DNA of 64,000 nucleotides from contig NZ_JACHML010000001.1 in assembly GCF_014208045.1 (NCBI RefSeq), positions 1,240,001 to 1,304,000 of the forward strand, written 5' to 3'. The notes under the pieces were generated by a model that was given only the letters and a program-made list of their open reading frames with translations, did not search any database and was not told where the DNA came from. The DNA is from Microbacterium thalassium. GTDB lineage: Bacteria > Actinomycetota > Actinomycetes > Actinomycetales > Microbacteriaceae. The first letter of the stretch is position 1. Each line of letters begins with the position of its first letter. The translations under genes and the position numbers were made by a program. Shown piece after piece: positions 33,067 through 42,106 of this stretch.

Positions 33067-34053
33067 ATGCGATTCGGAATCTTCATCCCGCAGGGCTGGC
33101 GTCACGACCTCGTCGGCATCGAGACCGCCGACCACTGGAGGGTCATGGCGACCCTCGCTCAGCACGCCGACCAGGGCCCGTGGGAGTCCCTGTGGGTGTA
33201 CGACCACTTCCACACCGTCCCGATCCCGTCCGAGGAGGCCACGCACGAGGCCTGGACGCTGATGTCGGCGTTCGCCGCGGCGACCGAGCGCATCCGGCTC
33301 GGCCAGATGTGCACGTGCATGGGCTACCGCAACCCGGCCTACCTGGCGAAGGTCGCCGCGACGGTCGACATGATCTCGGGCGGCCGAGTCGAGATGGGCA
33401 TCGGCGGCGGCTGGTACGAGCACGAGTGGCGCGCCTACGGCTACGGGTTCCCCGCGATCGGCGATCGGCTGGGGATGCTCGACGAGGGCGTCGACATCAT
33501 GCGGCAGGCGTGGTCGACGGGTACGGCGACGCTCGACGGCACGCACTACCAGGTCGACGGCGCGATCGTGCGGCCGCTCCCGCTGCAGGACGGCGGCATC
33601 CCGATCTGGATCGCCGGGGGCGGCGAGAAGGTGACGCTGAAGATCGCCGCGAAGTACGCCGACTACACCAACTGGTCGTCGGTGCCCGAGGAGTTCAGCC
33701 ACAAGCGCTCCGTCTTCGAGGGGCACTGCGCCGCGATCGGGCGCGATCCGGGCGAGGTCGTGATGACCGCCAACTTCAACACGGTCGTCGGCGAGACCGA
33801 GGGTGAGGTCGAGGAGCGACTGGACCGCATCGAGGCGCGGCTCGCCCCGTTCCTCGGCGACAGGACCGAGGCGTACATGGCCGACTACCGCTCGCGTCGC
33901 GCGCTCGTCGGCACGATCGAGCAGGTGTCGGAGCGGCTCGACGACATGCGCGCCCGGGGCCTGGCCTACGCCATCCACTACTTCCCGGAGCACGCGTACG
34001 ACCGGTCAGGCGTCGACCTGTTCGAGCGCGACGTCATCCCGTCGCTGCGCTAA
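33067..34053 (+). CDS. LLM-class F420-dependent oxidoreductase
   Basis: A 328-residue luciferase-like monooxygenase-fold protein starting MRFGIFIPQGW, with WVYDHFHTVP, TERIRLGQMCTCMGYRNPAYLAKVAATVDMISGGRVEMGIGGGWYEHEW and IPIWIAGGGE. The group is usually F420-dependent in actinobacteria; the substrate is unknown. TAGGCT lies seven bases before the ATG. It is divergent from the TIM-barrel protein and convergent with the carboxylesterase, with no operon partner. Confidence 0.86.
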   Translation: MRFGIFIPQGWRHDLVGIETADHWRVMATLAQHADQGPWESLWVYDHFHTVPIPSEEATHEAWTLMSAFAAATERIRLGQMCTCMGYRNPAYLAKVAATVDMISGGRVEMGIGGGWYEHEWRAYGYGFPAIGDRLGMLDEGVDIMRQAWSTGTATLDGTHYQVDGAIVRPLPLQDGGIPIWIAGGGEKVTLKIAAKYADYTNWSSVPEEFSHKRSVFEGHCAAIGRDPGEVVMTANFNTVVGETEGEVEERLDRIEARLAPFLGDRTEAYMADYRSRRALVGTIEQVSERLDDMRARGLAYAIHYFPEHAYDRSGVDLFERDVIPSLR

Positions 34054-34059
34054 TCCGCC

Positions 34060-35538
34060 TCAGACCAGGGCGTGCACGCTGGCGTACCCGTCGGCGTGCA
34101 CACCCGAGGCCGCACCGTCGTCGAACACGCGGGTGCTGCCGGTCGAGCGCGACCACGGCTCCCAGCCGGGATCGCCGTCGCGGATGAGGGCGACCGCGCT
34201 GCCGTGGACTGCGTCGGCGAGCGCGGCAGGCGGTGAGTCGCCCGCGATGGCGGCGACCCCGGGCGCGTCGAGGCAGTCGAACCAGAACGGGACGTCCACG
34301 CAGTGGATCGCCCAGCCGAACGTGGGGGAGGCCCACGAGAACCGGTAGACCCACGTGGGCGCGGCGGCGCGGGCGCGGGCCACGCGCACCACCGATGACC
34401 GGAAGACCGCGTCGCTGACGAACCGCCCGAGCAGCGCCGCGGCGCTCGTGCCGCGGTGAGCCCGGTTGGCGTCGAGGTACGCGTCGACCGACGCCGGATC
34501 CGTCAGCAGGAGCGCCAGGGCGGGGGCTGGGTCGACGTCGTCGCCCATGGCGGCGGTGACCATCGTGAACTCGTCGTCGGTGGCGCCGAGGACGAGCGGC
34601 TTGTCGGCGCCGACGCCGTCGCGGATCGCCTCGATCGTCGGGCGGACGATGAGGTCGCCGTCGATGGCCGGTCCCCACGCCAGCCCGTCTTCGATCATCG
34701 CCACGATGGGACCCAGCGCGCTCGTCGACGCGGGAGCGGCCACCTGCTGCTGGAGATCCCTCAGCCTGTCCTCGGGAACCGTGGCGAAGCCGGCGCGCGT
34801 GGCGGGCACGCCGGCGAGCCGGGCGAGCTCCGCCGACAGCTGCTGCGCCCGCCCGGGGGAGATGTCGCGCAGCGGGCCCGACAGCGACCACGCGGCGTGG
34901 AACAGGTGCTGCGCCGCCGGCATCCCGAGCAGGGTGAGGACGGCGCCGCCGCCGGCGGACTGGCCGGCGATGGTCACGCGTCCCGGATCGCCCCCGAACG
35001 CGGCGATGTTCTGCCGCACCCACTCGAGCGCCGCGAGCCAGTCGCGCACGCCGCGGTTGGAGGGGGCGCCGTCGATGTGGCCGAAGCCGTCGAAGCCGAG
35101 GCGGTACGACACGACGACAGTGACGATGCCGTCGCGGCTGAACGACGCGCCGTCGTACCAGGGGCTCGCGGGCGATCCCGACACGAAGCCGCCGCCGTGG
35201 ATGTACACGAGCACCGGAAGCGCGGCGTCGGCCTCGCCCGGGCGAGGCGTGAAGACGTTGACGTTGAGCGTGCTGTCGCCGGGCACGCTGGGCTCGGGGA
35301 TCAGGGTGATGCCGGTGTCGCCGCGCTGCGGCGTCGCGCCGTGGTCCGCCGCGTCGAGGATGCCGTCCCAGGGCTCGACGGCGACCGGGGCGGCGAACCT
35401 CAGATCGCCGACCGGCGGCTGGGCGAACGGGATGCCGAGGAACGCCGCGCTCGCGGCCTCCGTGCCCGGGGTGCCGCGCCAGCGGCCGCGCACCGACCCG
35501 CTCCCGATCCGGACGATGGGCTCTCCTGCGGCGGTCAC
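34060..35538 (-). CDS. Carboxylesterase type B
   Basis: A 492-residue protein with FLGIPFAQPPVGDLRFAAP at the N terminus, VYIHGGGFVSGSP as the oxyanion loop and GGDPGRVTIAGQSAGG carrying the nucleophile Ser. The family hydrolyses carboxylic esters, including aryl and p-nitrobenzyl esters. No signal peptide is visible. GTG 35538 overlaps the TetR stop (GTGA), so the two form an operon and the enzyme probably acts on an ester linked to the same stimulus. Confidence 0.9.
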   Translation of the reverse strand: MTAAGEPIVRIGSGSVRGRWRGTPGTEAASAAFLGIPFAQPPVGDLRFAAPVAVEPWDGILDAADHGATPQRGDTGITLIPEPSVPGDSTLNVNVFTPRPGEADAALPVLVYIHGGGFVSGSPASPWYDGASFSRDGIVTVVVSYRLGFDGFGHIDGAPSNRGVRDWLAALEWVRQNIAAFGGDPGRVTIAGQSAGGGAVLTLLGMPAAQHLFHAAWSLSGPLRDISPGRAQQLSAELARLAGVPATRAGFATVPEDRLRDLQQQVAAPASTSALGPIVAMIEDGLAWGPAIDGDLIVRPTIEAIRDGVGADKPLVLGATDDEFTMVTAAMGDDVDPAPALALLLTDPASVDAYLDANRAHRGTSAAALLGRFVSDAVFRSSVVRVARARAAAPTWVYRFSWASPTFGWAIHCVDVPFWFDCLDAPGVAAIAGDSPPAALADAVHGSAVALIRDGDPGWEPWSRSTGSTRVFDDGAASGVHADGYASVHALV

Positions 35539-36155
35539 GAGGTCTCCTTCGGGTCGCCGGCGGGGACGCTCGGGTCGAGGGCGCGGAACATCGCTTCAAC
35601 GGTGCCGGCCATGTCCGTCGACGGATCCTGCATCCACTGCAGCTGCAGGCCGTCGGCGACGGCCTGCACGATGCGGGCGAGCGTCTCGGCGTCGACGACG
35701 TCGGTGAGCCGGCCCTCGGCCTGGAGAGCACGCAGACCATCCGCGAAGCTCGCGCGCAGGGCGGAGTTGCGGTCGACGAAGTAGCGATGCGCGGGGTGGG
35801 ACGTATCGGCGGCGTCCACGGCCATGCGCGAGTACAGCTGCACGAGTCCGGGGACGTCGGCGTTGTGCCGGATGACCCCCACGAAGCCGTCCCGCAGACC
35901 ATCCGGGCTCACGACCTCGCTGCTGCCACCGTAGGCGCGGGCATCGACCTCGTCGCGCTTGCGGAGGATCTCGGTGAAGAGCTCCTCCTTGCTGTCGAAG
36001 TAATGCAGGAGCCCCGCCTGGCTGAGCCCGACGGCGTCCGCGAGCTCTTTCACCGACGCCCCGCGGTAGCCCTCTCGGGCGATGACGTCCAGTGAGCGCT
36101 CGAGGATCTCCTCGCGCTTGGCCACGCCCTTCGCATAGGAACCTCTTCGTGCCAT
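35535..36155 (-). CDS. TetR-family regulator of the esterase and MFS/GH3 genes
   Basis: A 206-residue TetR protein: SVKELADAVGLSQAGLLHYFDSKEELF is the helix-turn-helix (about 29-55). It is co-transcribed with the carboxylesterase and divergent from the MFS/GH3 pair. The shared 103-bp region is AT-rich with three related half-sites. ATG 36155 lies next to a promoter with TTGAGA and TTTACT 17 bases apart on the minus strand. TetR-esterase plus MFS-GH3 looks like one regulon for an acylated beta-glucoside, as inference. Confidence 0.88.
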   Translation of the reverse strand: MARRGSYAKGVAKREEILERSLDVIAREGYRGASVKELADAVGLSQAGLLHYFDSKEELFTEILRKRDEVDARAYGGSSEVVSPDGLRDGFVGVIRHNADVPGLVQLYSRMAVDAADTSHPAHRYFVDRNSALRASFADGLRALQAEGRLTDVVDAETLARIVQAVADGLQLQWMQDPSTDMAGTVEAMFRALDPSVPAGDPKETS

Positions 36156-36161
36156 GACGCC

Positions 36162-36210
36162 AGTAAACCGAATGATGCTTGATTTCTCAAAACCAAATGT
36201 CATAAGGTTT
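36162..36210. promoter_or_regulatory. Divergent overlapping promoters with AAACC half-sites
   Basis: Minus strand: TTGAGA (36190-36185) and TTTACT (36167-36162), 17-base spacer. Plus strand: TTGATT (36179-36184) and TAAGGT (36203-36208), 18-base spacer. Half-sites AAACCGAATGA (36165), AAACCAAATGT (36190) and an inverted TCATAAGGTTT (36200-36210) cover both promoters. This is the likely TetR operator region, and its low GC stands out. Confidence 0.62.
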
Positions 36211-36258
36211 TTATGCGTGCACGCGGACGTGCACATCCACCCGAAGAGAGAACCGCTC

Positions 36259-37569
36259 ATGACGACGACGTCAGACCCGAACGACATCACCGCTGTCGCC
36301 CCCGACACGCAGACCGATCTCGCCTTCATCGAGGGTGCCGCCGGCACCGACGACCCGCCCGCCCCGAAGAAGGGCATCCGGCGCCTCCTGATCTGGGTGC
36401 TCCCGGCCAACATCTCGATCTTCATCCTCTGGGGCGCCATCCCGGGCATCCTGCTGCCGCAGCAGATCACGCTGCTGGACGAGGCGAACAAGGTCGGCAA
36501 CCTCGCGATCGCCGCGACGATCGGCGCCTTCGCGGCCATGATCGCGCAGCCGATCGCCGGGCAGATCTCCGACCGCACCCGCTCGCGCTTCGGCCGCCGT
36601 GCGCCGTGGATGATGATCGGCGTCCTCGCCGGGGCTCTGGCGCTGGTCGGACTCGCGTTCGCGAGCAGCCTGTGGGGCATCGTCCTGGCGTGGACGCTCG
36701 TCCAGATCGCCTACAACGTCGCGCAGGGCCCGCTGTCCGCGATCATGCCCGACCGGGTTCCCGTCAAGCGCCGTGGGACCTTCGCCGCCCTCACCGGCAT
36801 CGGGATCATGGTCGGCGCGCTCGGCGGGCAGATCATCGGCTCCCTGTTCTTCGAGTCGATCACGGTCGGCTACATCTTCTTCGCCGTCTTCGCCGTCGTC
36901 ATGATGGCGCTGTTCAACCTCTTCAACCCGGACTACCCCAGTACCGACCTCGAGGTCGAGCCGTTCAAGCTCCGCGACTTCCTCAGCACGTTCTGGGTGA
37001 ACCCCATCACGCACCCCGACTTCTTCTGGGCGTTCACCGGTCGGCTGCTCCTGTACACCGGCTACTTCGCCGTCACCGGGTATCAGCTGTTCCTGCTCAC
37101 CGACTACATCGGCATCGACGCTCCGCAGACCGTCATCCCGCTGCTGGGTCTGCTGAGCCTCGGCGGCATCCTGCTCGCGACCGCGATCTCGGGGCCCCTG
37201 TCGGACAAGCTCGGCCGCCGGAAGGTCTTCGTGTTCGCCTCGTCGGTCGTCGTGGGCGTCGCCCTGGTGATCCCGTGGGTCTCGCCCACGTTCGAGGCAT
37301 GGATGCTGTTCACGGTGCTCGCGGGCTTCGGGTTCGGCATGTTCCAGGCCGTCGACACCGCGCTGATGAGCGAGGTGCTCCCGTCGGCGAAGTCGTTCGC
37401 GAAGGACCTCGGCGTCGTGAACATCGCCGCCACCCTGCCGCAGACCCTCGCCCCCGGCGTGGCCGGGGTGATCGTCCTCGCCTTCGGGTTCGCGGGGCTG
37501 TTCCCCGTGGGCATCGTGCTCAGCATCCTGGGCGCGTTCGCCGTGTGGCCGATCAAGGCCGTCAAGTGA
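36259..37569 (+). CDS. MFS sugar transporter, GPH-like
   Basis: A 436-residue MFS transporter with about twelve helices after a 40-residue acidic N-terminal tail. GQISDRTRSRFGRRAPWMMIGVL is the loop 2-3 motif of glycoside-cation symporter-like proteins and ISGPLSDKLGRRKVFV the repeat in the second half. It probably imports a beta-glucoside or disaccharide for the GH3 enzyme downstream. The start is MTTTSDPND with AGAGAG upstream; the longer in-frame ATG at 36154 lies inside the promoter region. Confidence 0.87.
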   Translation: MTTTSDPNDITAVAPDTQTDLAFIEGAAGTDDPPAPKKGIRRLLIWVLPANISIFILWGAIPGILLPQQITLLDEANKVGNLAIAATIGAFAAMIAQPIAGQISDRTRSRFGRRAPWMMIGVLAGALALVGLAFASSLWGIVLAWTLVQIAYNVAQGPLSAIMPDRVPVKRRGTFAALTGIGIMVGALGGQIIGSLFFESITVGYIFFAVFAVVMMALFNLFNPDYPSTDLEVEPFKLRDFLSTFWVNPITHPDFFWAFTGRLLLYTGYFAVTGYQLFLLTDYIGIDAPQTVIPLLGLLSLGGILLATAISGPLSDKLGRRKVFVFASSVVVGVALVIPWVSPTFEAWMLFTVLAGFGFGMFQAVDTALMSEVLPSAKSFAKDLGVVNIAATLPQTLAPGVAGVIVLAFGFAGLFPVGIVLSILGAFAVWPIKAVK

Positions 37570-37573
37570 CCTC

Positions 37574-37605
37574 GGGATGCCGCGGCCGCCGCGCCGCGGC
37601 ATCCC
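37574..37605 (+). other. Strong stem-loop between the MFS and GH3 genes
   Basis: GGGATGCCGCGG (37574-37585) pairs perfectly with CCGCGGCATCCC (37594-37605), with an 8-base loop, right after the transporter stop and 30 bases before the GH3 start. There is no T-tract. It may be a partial terminator or an RNA processing/stability site that makes transporter and enzyme levels differ. Confidence 0.7.
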
Positions 37606-37635
37606 CCCGACTCGTGAACCACTGAAAGGAACCCC

Positions 37636-39951
37636 ATGACCGACACGACACTGGCCGCGGAGTCTGCCTCCGCCACGACCGTCGCCGACCTCACCCTCGA
37701 GGAGAAGGCGTCGCTGACCAGCGGCGCGAGCTTCTGGTACACCAAGCCCATCGAGCGCGTCGGCATCCCCGGGATCATGGTGACCGACGGGCCCCACGGT
37801 CTGCGGAAGCAGGCCCAGTCCGGCGACCACCTGGGCCTCGGCGGCAGCGTGCCCGCCACGTGCTTCCCGCCGGCCGTCGGCCTCGGGTCGTCGTGGGACG
37901 TCGACCTCGTCGAGCGCGTCGGCGAGGCCCTGGGCATCGAGACCGCCATCGAGAACGTCGGCGTGCTGCTCGGCCCCGGCATCAACATCAAGCGCTCGCC
38001 GCTGTGCGGCCGCAACTTCGAGTACCTCTCGGAGGACCCGATCGTCTCGGGCGTCATCGGCGCGGCGCTGGTGACGGGCATCCAGTCGAAGGGCGTCGGC
38101 ACCTCGCTCAAGCACTTCGCGGCCAACAACCAGGAGCACGACCGCATGCGGGCGAGCTCCGACATCGACGAGCGGCCGCTGCGCGAGATCTACCTGCGCG
38201 GCTTCCAGCGGGTCGTCGAGGACGCGCAGCCGTGGACCGTCATGTGCTCGTACAACCGCATCAACGGCGTGTACGCGTCGGAGGACCCGTGGCTGCTGAC
38301 GAAGGTGCTGCGCGACGAGTGGGGCTTCGAGGGCCTGGTCGTCTCGGACTGGGGCGCTGTCAACGAGCGCGTCGCCGGTGTCGCCGCGGGGCTCGACCTC
38401 GAGATGCCGTCGTCGAACGGCGTCACCGACGCGCAGATCGTCGCTGCGGTCCAGGACGGCTCGCTCGACGAGTCCGTCGTCGATGTCGCCGCCGGGCGCG
38501 TGCTCGACCTCGTGCGCAAGGCCACCGAGGGTGCCGGGTCGGCGGACGGCCCGCTCGACGTCGAGGCGCACCACGCGCTCGCCCGTGAGGCCGCCGGCCG
38601 CTCGATCGTGCTGCTGAAGAACGAGGGCGCGCTGCTGCCGCTGGAGAAGGGCGCGAAGCTCGCCGTCATCGGCGAGTTCGCCGAGAAGCCCCGCTACCAG
38701 GGCGCGGGCTCGTCGATGATCAACCCGACGCGCCTGGACACCGCGCTCGACGAGATCCGCGCGCTCGCGGCCGGCGACGTGGCGTACGCGAAGGGCTTCT
38801 CGCTCTCGCCGCAGGCGCCGACGCAGGACGAGCTCGCCGCGTGGCGGGATGAGGCCGTGGCCGCAGCGGCCGCAGCCGAGACCGCCGTGGTGTTCCTGGG
38901 TCTTCCCGCCCGTCTGGAGTCCGAGGGCTACGACCGCAGCGACATCGACATCCCCGCCGAGCAGCTCGAACTGCTCGACGCCGTCGTCGCGGCGAACCCG
39001 CGGACCGTGGCGGTGCTCTCCAACGGCGGCGTCGTGGCTCTGCCCTTCGCCGACCGCGTGCCGGCGATCCTCGAGGGCTGGCTGCTGGGGCAGGCGGGCG
39101 GCGGCGCGACCGCCGACGTGCTGTTCGGCGACGTCACCCCCTCGGGCAAGCTCACCGAGACGATCCCGATGCGGCTCGAGGACACCCCGGCGTACCTCGA
39201 CTTTCCCGGCGAGTTCTCGCACGTGCGCTACGGCGAAGGCCTGTTCGTGGGCTACCGGTGGTACGACGCCCGTCGCATGGACGTGGCGTTCCCGTTCGGC
39301 CACGGGCTGTCGTACACGACCTTCGCCTATTCGGATGCCGCGACGGCGACGACCGAGGCCGGCGACCTCGAGGTGCGCGTCACGGTGACGAACACCGGCG
39401 AGCGCGCCGGCCGCGAGGTCGTGCAGGTCTACACGTCGCTGCCGGTGAGCGCGGTGCAGCGCCCGGAGCGCGAGCTCAAGGCGTTCGCGTCGGTCGCGCT
39501 CGAGCCGGGCGAAAGCGGCGAGGTCGTGCTGGTCGTGCGCCGCAAGGATCTCGCCTACTGGGACATCCGCACCGACAGCTGGATCGTCGAGGGCGGGCCG
39601 TACACGATCGACATCGCGGCATCGAGCCGCGACATCCGCGTCTCCGTCACGGCGGAGGTCGCCGGCGATGCGCTCGCCCTGCCGCTGACGCGGAACTCCT
39701 CGCTCGCCGAGGTGTTCGCCCACCCCGTGGCGGGGCCCGTCGTGCAGCAGGCGATGGCCGCCATGATGAGCGGCATGGCCGAGAGCGGCGCCGCGGACAT
39801 CATGCCCGAGGGCGTCGACTTCACCGAGATGATGGGGTCGTTCCCGATCGGGCGCCTCGGCATGATGTCGGGCATGAGCCCCGACGGCGCCGGCATCACT
39901 CCCGAGATGATCGACGGCCTCATCGCGATGGGCAACGCCCCGCAGGAGTGA
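37636..39951 (+). CDS. Beta-glucosidase, glycoside hydrolase family 3
   Basis: A 771-residue GH3 enzyme of standard order. TDGPHGLRKQ, GPGINIKRSPLCGRNFEYLSEDP, LKHFAANNQEHDR and the nucleophile D238 in GLVVSDWGA are intact; FGHGLSYTTF opens the FnIII-like domain. It is a paralogue of the 819-residue enzyme at 18226 and has an extra helical C-terminal stretch rich in Met (about 690-771). AAAGGAAC precedes the ATG. It is cytoplasmic and paired with the sugar transporter just upstream. Confidence 0.93.
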   Translation: MTDTTLAAESASATTVADLTLEEKASLTSGASFWYTKPIERVGIPGIMVTDGPHGLRKQAQSGDHLGLGGSVPATCFPPAVGLGSSWDVDLVERVGEALGIETAIENVGVLLGPGINIKRSPLCGRNFEYLSEDPIVSGVIGAALVTGIQSKGVGTSLKHFAANNQEHDRMRASSDIDERPLREIYLRGFQRVVEDAQPWTVMCSYNRINGVYASEDPWLLTKVLRDEWGFEGLVVSDWGAVNERVAGVAAGLDLEMPSSNGVTDAQIVAAVQDGSLDESVVDVAAGRVLDLVRKATEGAGSADGPLDVEAHHALAREAAGRSIVLLKNEGALLPLEKGAKLAVIGEFAEKPRYQGAGSSMINPTRLDTALDEIRALAAGDVAYAKGFSLSPQAPTQDELAAWRDEAVAAAAAAETAVVFLGLPARLESEGYDRSDIDIPAEQLELLDAVVAANPRTVAVLSNGGVVALPFADRVPAILEGWLLGQAGGGATADVLFGDVTPSGKLTETIPMRLEDTPAYLDFPGEFSHVRYGEGLFVGYRWYDARRMDVAFPFGHGLSYTTFAYSDAATATTEAGDLEVRVTVTNTGERAGREVVQVYTSLPVSAVQRPERELKAFASVALEPGESGEVVLVVRRKDLAYWDIRTDSWIVEGGPYTIDIAASSRDIRVSVTAEVAGDALALPLTRNSSLAEVFAHPVAGPVVQQAMAAMMSGMAESGAADIMPEGVDFTEMMGSFPIGRLGMMSGMSPDGAGITPEMIDGLIAMGNAPQE

Positions 39952-39975
39952 TCGCACCGGACGCACGGTGAATAC

Positions 39976-40022
39976 GGCAGGTCGTGCCGCCCCCGGTGGG
40001 AGGCGGCACGACCTGCCATTTC
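39976..40022. terminator. Bidirectional terminator between convergent genes
   Basis: GGCAGGTCGTGCCGCC (39976-39991) and its perfect complement (40002-40017) form a 16-bp stem with a 10-base loop, followed by ATTTCC. On the other strand a GTATTC-like stretch follows. It separates the GH3 gene from the convergent ABC permease. Confidence 0.85.
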
Positions 40023-40049
40023 CTGGGGCCGGACGCGGCGCCGCCGGTG

Positions 40050-40802
40050 TCAGCGGTCGAGTTGGAGCCGGTGCCACCACCACGCGGTTCCCGCGGCGCA
40101 CAGCGCGACGAGCGCGACGGTCACGCCCAGCTGCGCGCCGTTGACCGCGGTTCCGGCGGAGATCGCCCACAGCGCGGGCGCGGCCAGCGGCATCCATCCG
40201 CCTGCTCCGGCGACCACCCCCACCTGTGCCACGACGACGAGCCCGATCGCGACGCTCACGCCGCCCAGCAGCGACCGGGCAGAGGTCGCGACCCAGGCCG
40301 CCGGCACCGCGAGGCCCGCGCTGAACACCCCCAGTGCGATCTGGCGTCCAGCGCCGGCCCAGGCCGCCGCATCCGGCCACCCGAATCCCGCGATCAGGCC
40401 GAGTGCGACGAGGACGCCGGCGAGCAGGATGCTGACCGCCGCGCCCCAGGCGGCGAAGACGATCAGCTTCGCCGCCGCGATCGCGCCGCGGCCGACGGGC
40501 AGCGCGAAAAGGCCGGTGATGGTCCCGTCGCCGAACTCGCGCCCGAACATCCAGGCCGCGACCACCCCGAACGCCAGCAGGCCGCCGGCCGACGTGATCT
40601 GAGCGGCGGTGTTCCACAGGCCGTCCCACGTGAGGCTCGCATCGGGCCCGAGCTTGGCGGTGAGCTGCGGGTCGCCGGTCGCCAGCGCCAGCATCATGCC
40701 CGCGCACAGCACGAGGATGCCCGCGACGATCGCGGCGCTGCCGATGACGCCGACGCGCGAGCGCATCAGCTTCACCGCCTCGACGCGCATCGCGGCGTTC
40801 AC
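40050..40802 (-). CDS. ABC-2-type transporter permease
   Basis: A 250-residue protein with about six hydrophobic segments (for example VGVIGSAAIVAGILVLCAGMML and ALWAISAGTAVNGAQLGVTVALVALC) and the GREFGDGTITGLFALPVGRG loop typical of ABC-2 permeases. GTG 40802 overlaps the ATPase stop (GTGA). With the ATPase it forms an exporter, probably for a drug or antimicrobial peptide, under the TetR gene of the same operon. Confidence 0.88.
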   Translation of the reverse strand: MNAAMRVEAVKLMRSRVGVIGSAAIVAGILVLCAGMMLALATGDPQLTAKLGPDASLTWDGLWNTAAQITSAGGLLAFGVVAAWMFGREFGDGTITGLFALPVGRGAIAAAKLIVFAAWGAAVSILLAGVLVALGLIAGFGWPDAAAWAGAGRQIALGVFSAGLAVPAAWVATSARSLLGGVSVAIGLVVVAQVGVVAGAGGWMPLAAPALWAISAGTAVNGAQLGVTVALVALCAAGTAWWWHRLQLDR

Positions 40803-41515
40803 GGCGCCACCGCCCGACGCTCGTCGTCCGAGCGCACCTGCTCGAAGAAGACGCGCTCGAGCTCGGGCTCGCCCGGCGCCAGCTCGCCGATGAGGCGGCC
40901 GCCGTTCATCACGACGATCCGGTGCGCGATGCGCGACACCTCGTCGAGGTGGTGGCTGCTCACCAGGACGGCGGCGCCGGCATCCGCCCGCTCCACCAGC
41001 GCGTCTCGCAGCACCAGCACGCCTGCCGGATCCAGGGCGTTCGTCGGCTCGTCGAGCACGACCAGGTCGGGCCCGTGCTGCAGAGCCGCCGCGAGCCCCA
41101 CTCGCTGGCGGTTGCCGAGCGACAGGCGACGCACGGGCCGGTCGGCGTATGCGCCCAGCACCCAGCGATCCAGGGCCCGGTCGACGCACGCCGGATCGGC
41201 GCCGCGCAGCTGCGCGGACGCGCGGAGGTTCTGCCGGGCCGTCAGCTCGGGGTAGGCAAGCGGCATCTCGACGAGATGGCCGGCGCGCGCCCAGGCCGCC
41301 GCAGGGGTGCGCGCGAGCGGATGCCCGAGCACGCGGACCTCGCCGGCATCCGGTCGCAGCATGCCCAGCGCGAGTCGCATGAGGGTGGTCTTGCCCGCGC
41401 CGTTCAGCCCCACGAGCGCGACGATCTCGCCCGTGGCGATCGACAGGTCGAGGCCGAAGACGCCTGCGCCGCCGCGGAACACCCGTGTGACGTCGCGCAG
41501 TTCGAGCCCGGTCAC
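40799..41515 (-). CDS. ABC transporter ATP-binding protein
   Basis: A 238-residue ATPase: Walker A GLNGAGKTT, signature LSLGNRQRVGLA and Walker B LVVLDEPTNALDP, followed by the SSHHLDEV switch His. The signature Q-R variant is usual for ABC-2 exporters. GTG 41515 overlaps the TetR stop by 4 bases. It would drive the permease encoded next. Confidence 0.92.
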   Translation of the reverse strand: MTGLELRDVTRVFRGGAGVFGLDLSIATGEIVALVGLNGAGKTTLMRLALGMLRPDAGEVRVLGHPLARTPAAAWARAGHLVEMPLAYPELTARQNLRASAQLRGADPACVDRALDRWVLGAYADRPVRRLSLGNRQRVGLAAALQHGPDLVVLDEPTNALDPAGVLVLRDALVERADAGAAVLVSSHHLDEVSRIAHRIVVMNGGRLIGELAPGEPELERVFFEQVRSDDERRAVAP

Positions 41516-42081
41516 GTCGTCGCTCCGGCATCGGCGGCATCCGGGTCGAGCGCGCGCAGGGCGCCGGTGATCGCCGGCCCCGGATCGGCGGCATCCGTGG
41601 TCGACCACTCGAGCAGCGCTGCGGTGAGCCCGGCGATGACGGCGGCCGCGACGACCACGGCATCCGCGCGATCGGCCCCGCGCCCGACGAGGGCGGTCGT
41701 GACGGCGGCCTCGGTTTCGTGGCTGCGCTGCGCGATCACGCCGCGGAGCGACGCACTCGACGCGACGATGCGCAGCTGCTCCCGCATGGCCGCCGCCTCG
41801 GGAGGCACCACGGCCCCCCATGCGTCGGCCACCCCGCGTGCGGCGGCGGCGAGCGGCGACTCATCGGCGGGGCGCGCGGCCACAGCGGCGGCGATGAGCG
41901 GGTCGTACGGGTCCTCGACGACGAGCGCGGACTTCGTCGCGAAGTGGCGGAACAGGGTCATCTCGCTGACGCCCGCGCGCTCGGCGATGGCCGACGTCGT
42001 CGTCGCGTCGTATCCTCGCTCGGCGAACAGCTCGAGGGCTGCCGTCAGCAGGGCCTCACGGGTGCGCTGGGAGCGAGACAT
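41512..42081 (-). CDS. TetR-family regulator of the ABC exporter
   Basis: A 189-residue TetR protein: TTSAIAERAGVSEMTLFRHFATKSALV is the helix-turn-helix (about 27-53). It is the first gene of a tetR-ATPase-permease operon, each gene overlapping by GTGA. A perfect 17-base palindrome lies directly before its ATG. Autorepression relieved by the exported compound is the likely logic. Confidence 0.9.
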   Translation of the reverse strand: MSRSQRTREALLTAALELFAERGYDATTTSAIAERAGVSEMTLFRHFATKSALVVEDPYDPLIAAAVAARPADESPLAAAARGVADAWGAVVPPEAAAMREQLRIVASSASLRGVIAQRSHETEAAVTTALVGRGADRADAVVVAAAVIAGLTAALLEWSTTDAADPGPAITGALRALDPDAADAGATT

Positions 42082-42089
42082 GGAACATT

Positions 42090-42106
42090 ATGTTAGTCAC
42101 TAACAT
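42090..42106. promoter_or_regulatory. Perfect palindromic TetR operator
   Basis: ATGTTAGT-C-ACTAACAT has 8+8 arms. It covers the start region of the tetR transcript (CATAAT five bases before the ATG) and includes the stop codon of the upstream DUF218 gene at 42093. Confidence 0.78.

Noticed and set aside
36271..40707. Minus-strand reading frame of nearly 1,480 codons across the MFS and GH3 genes
   Set aside because: It spans two well-supported plus-strand genes, a terminator and part of the ABC permease, and its translation is low-complexity Arg/Asp/His.
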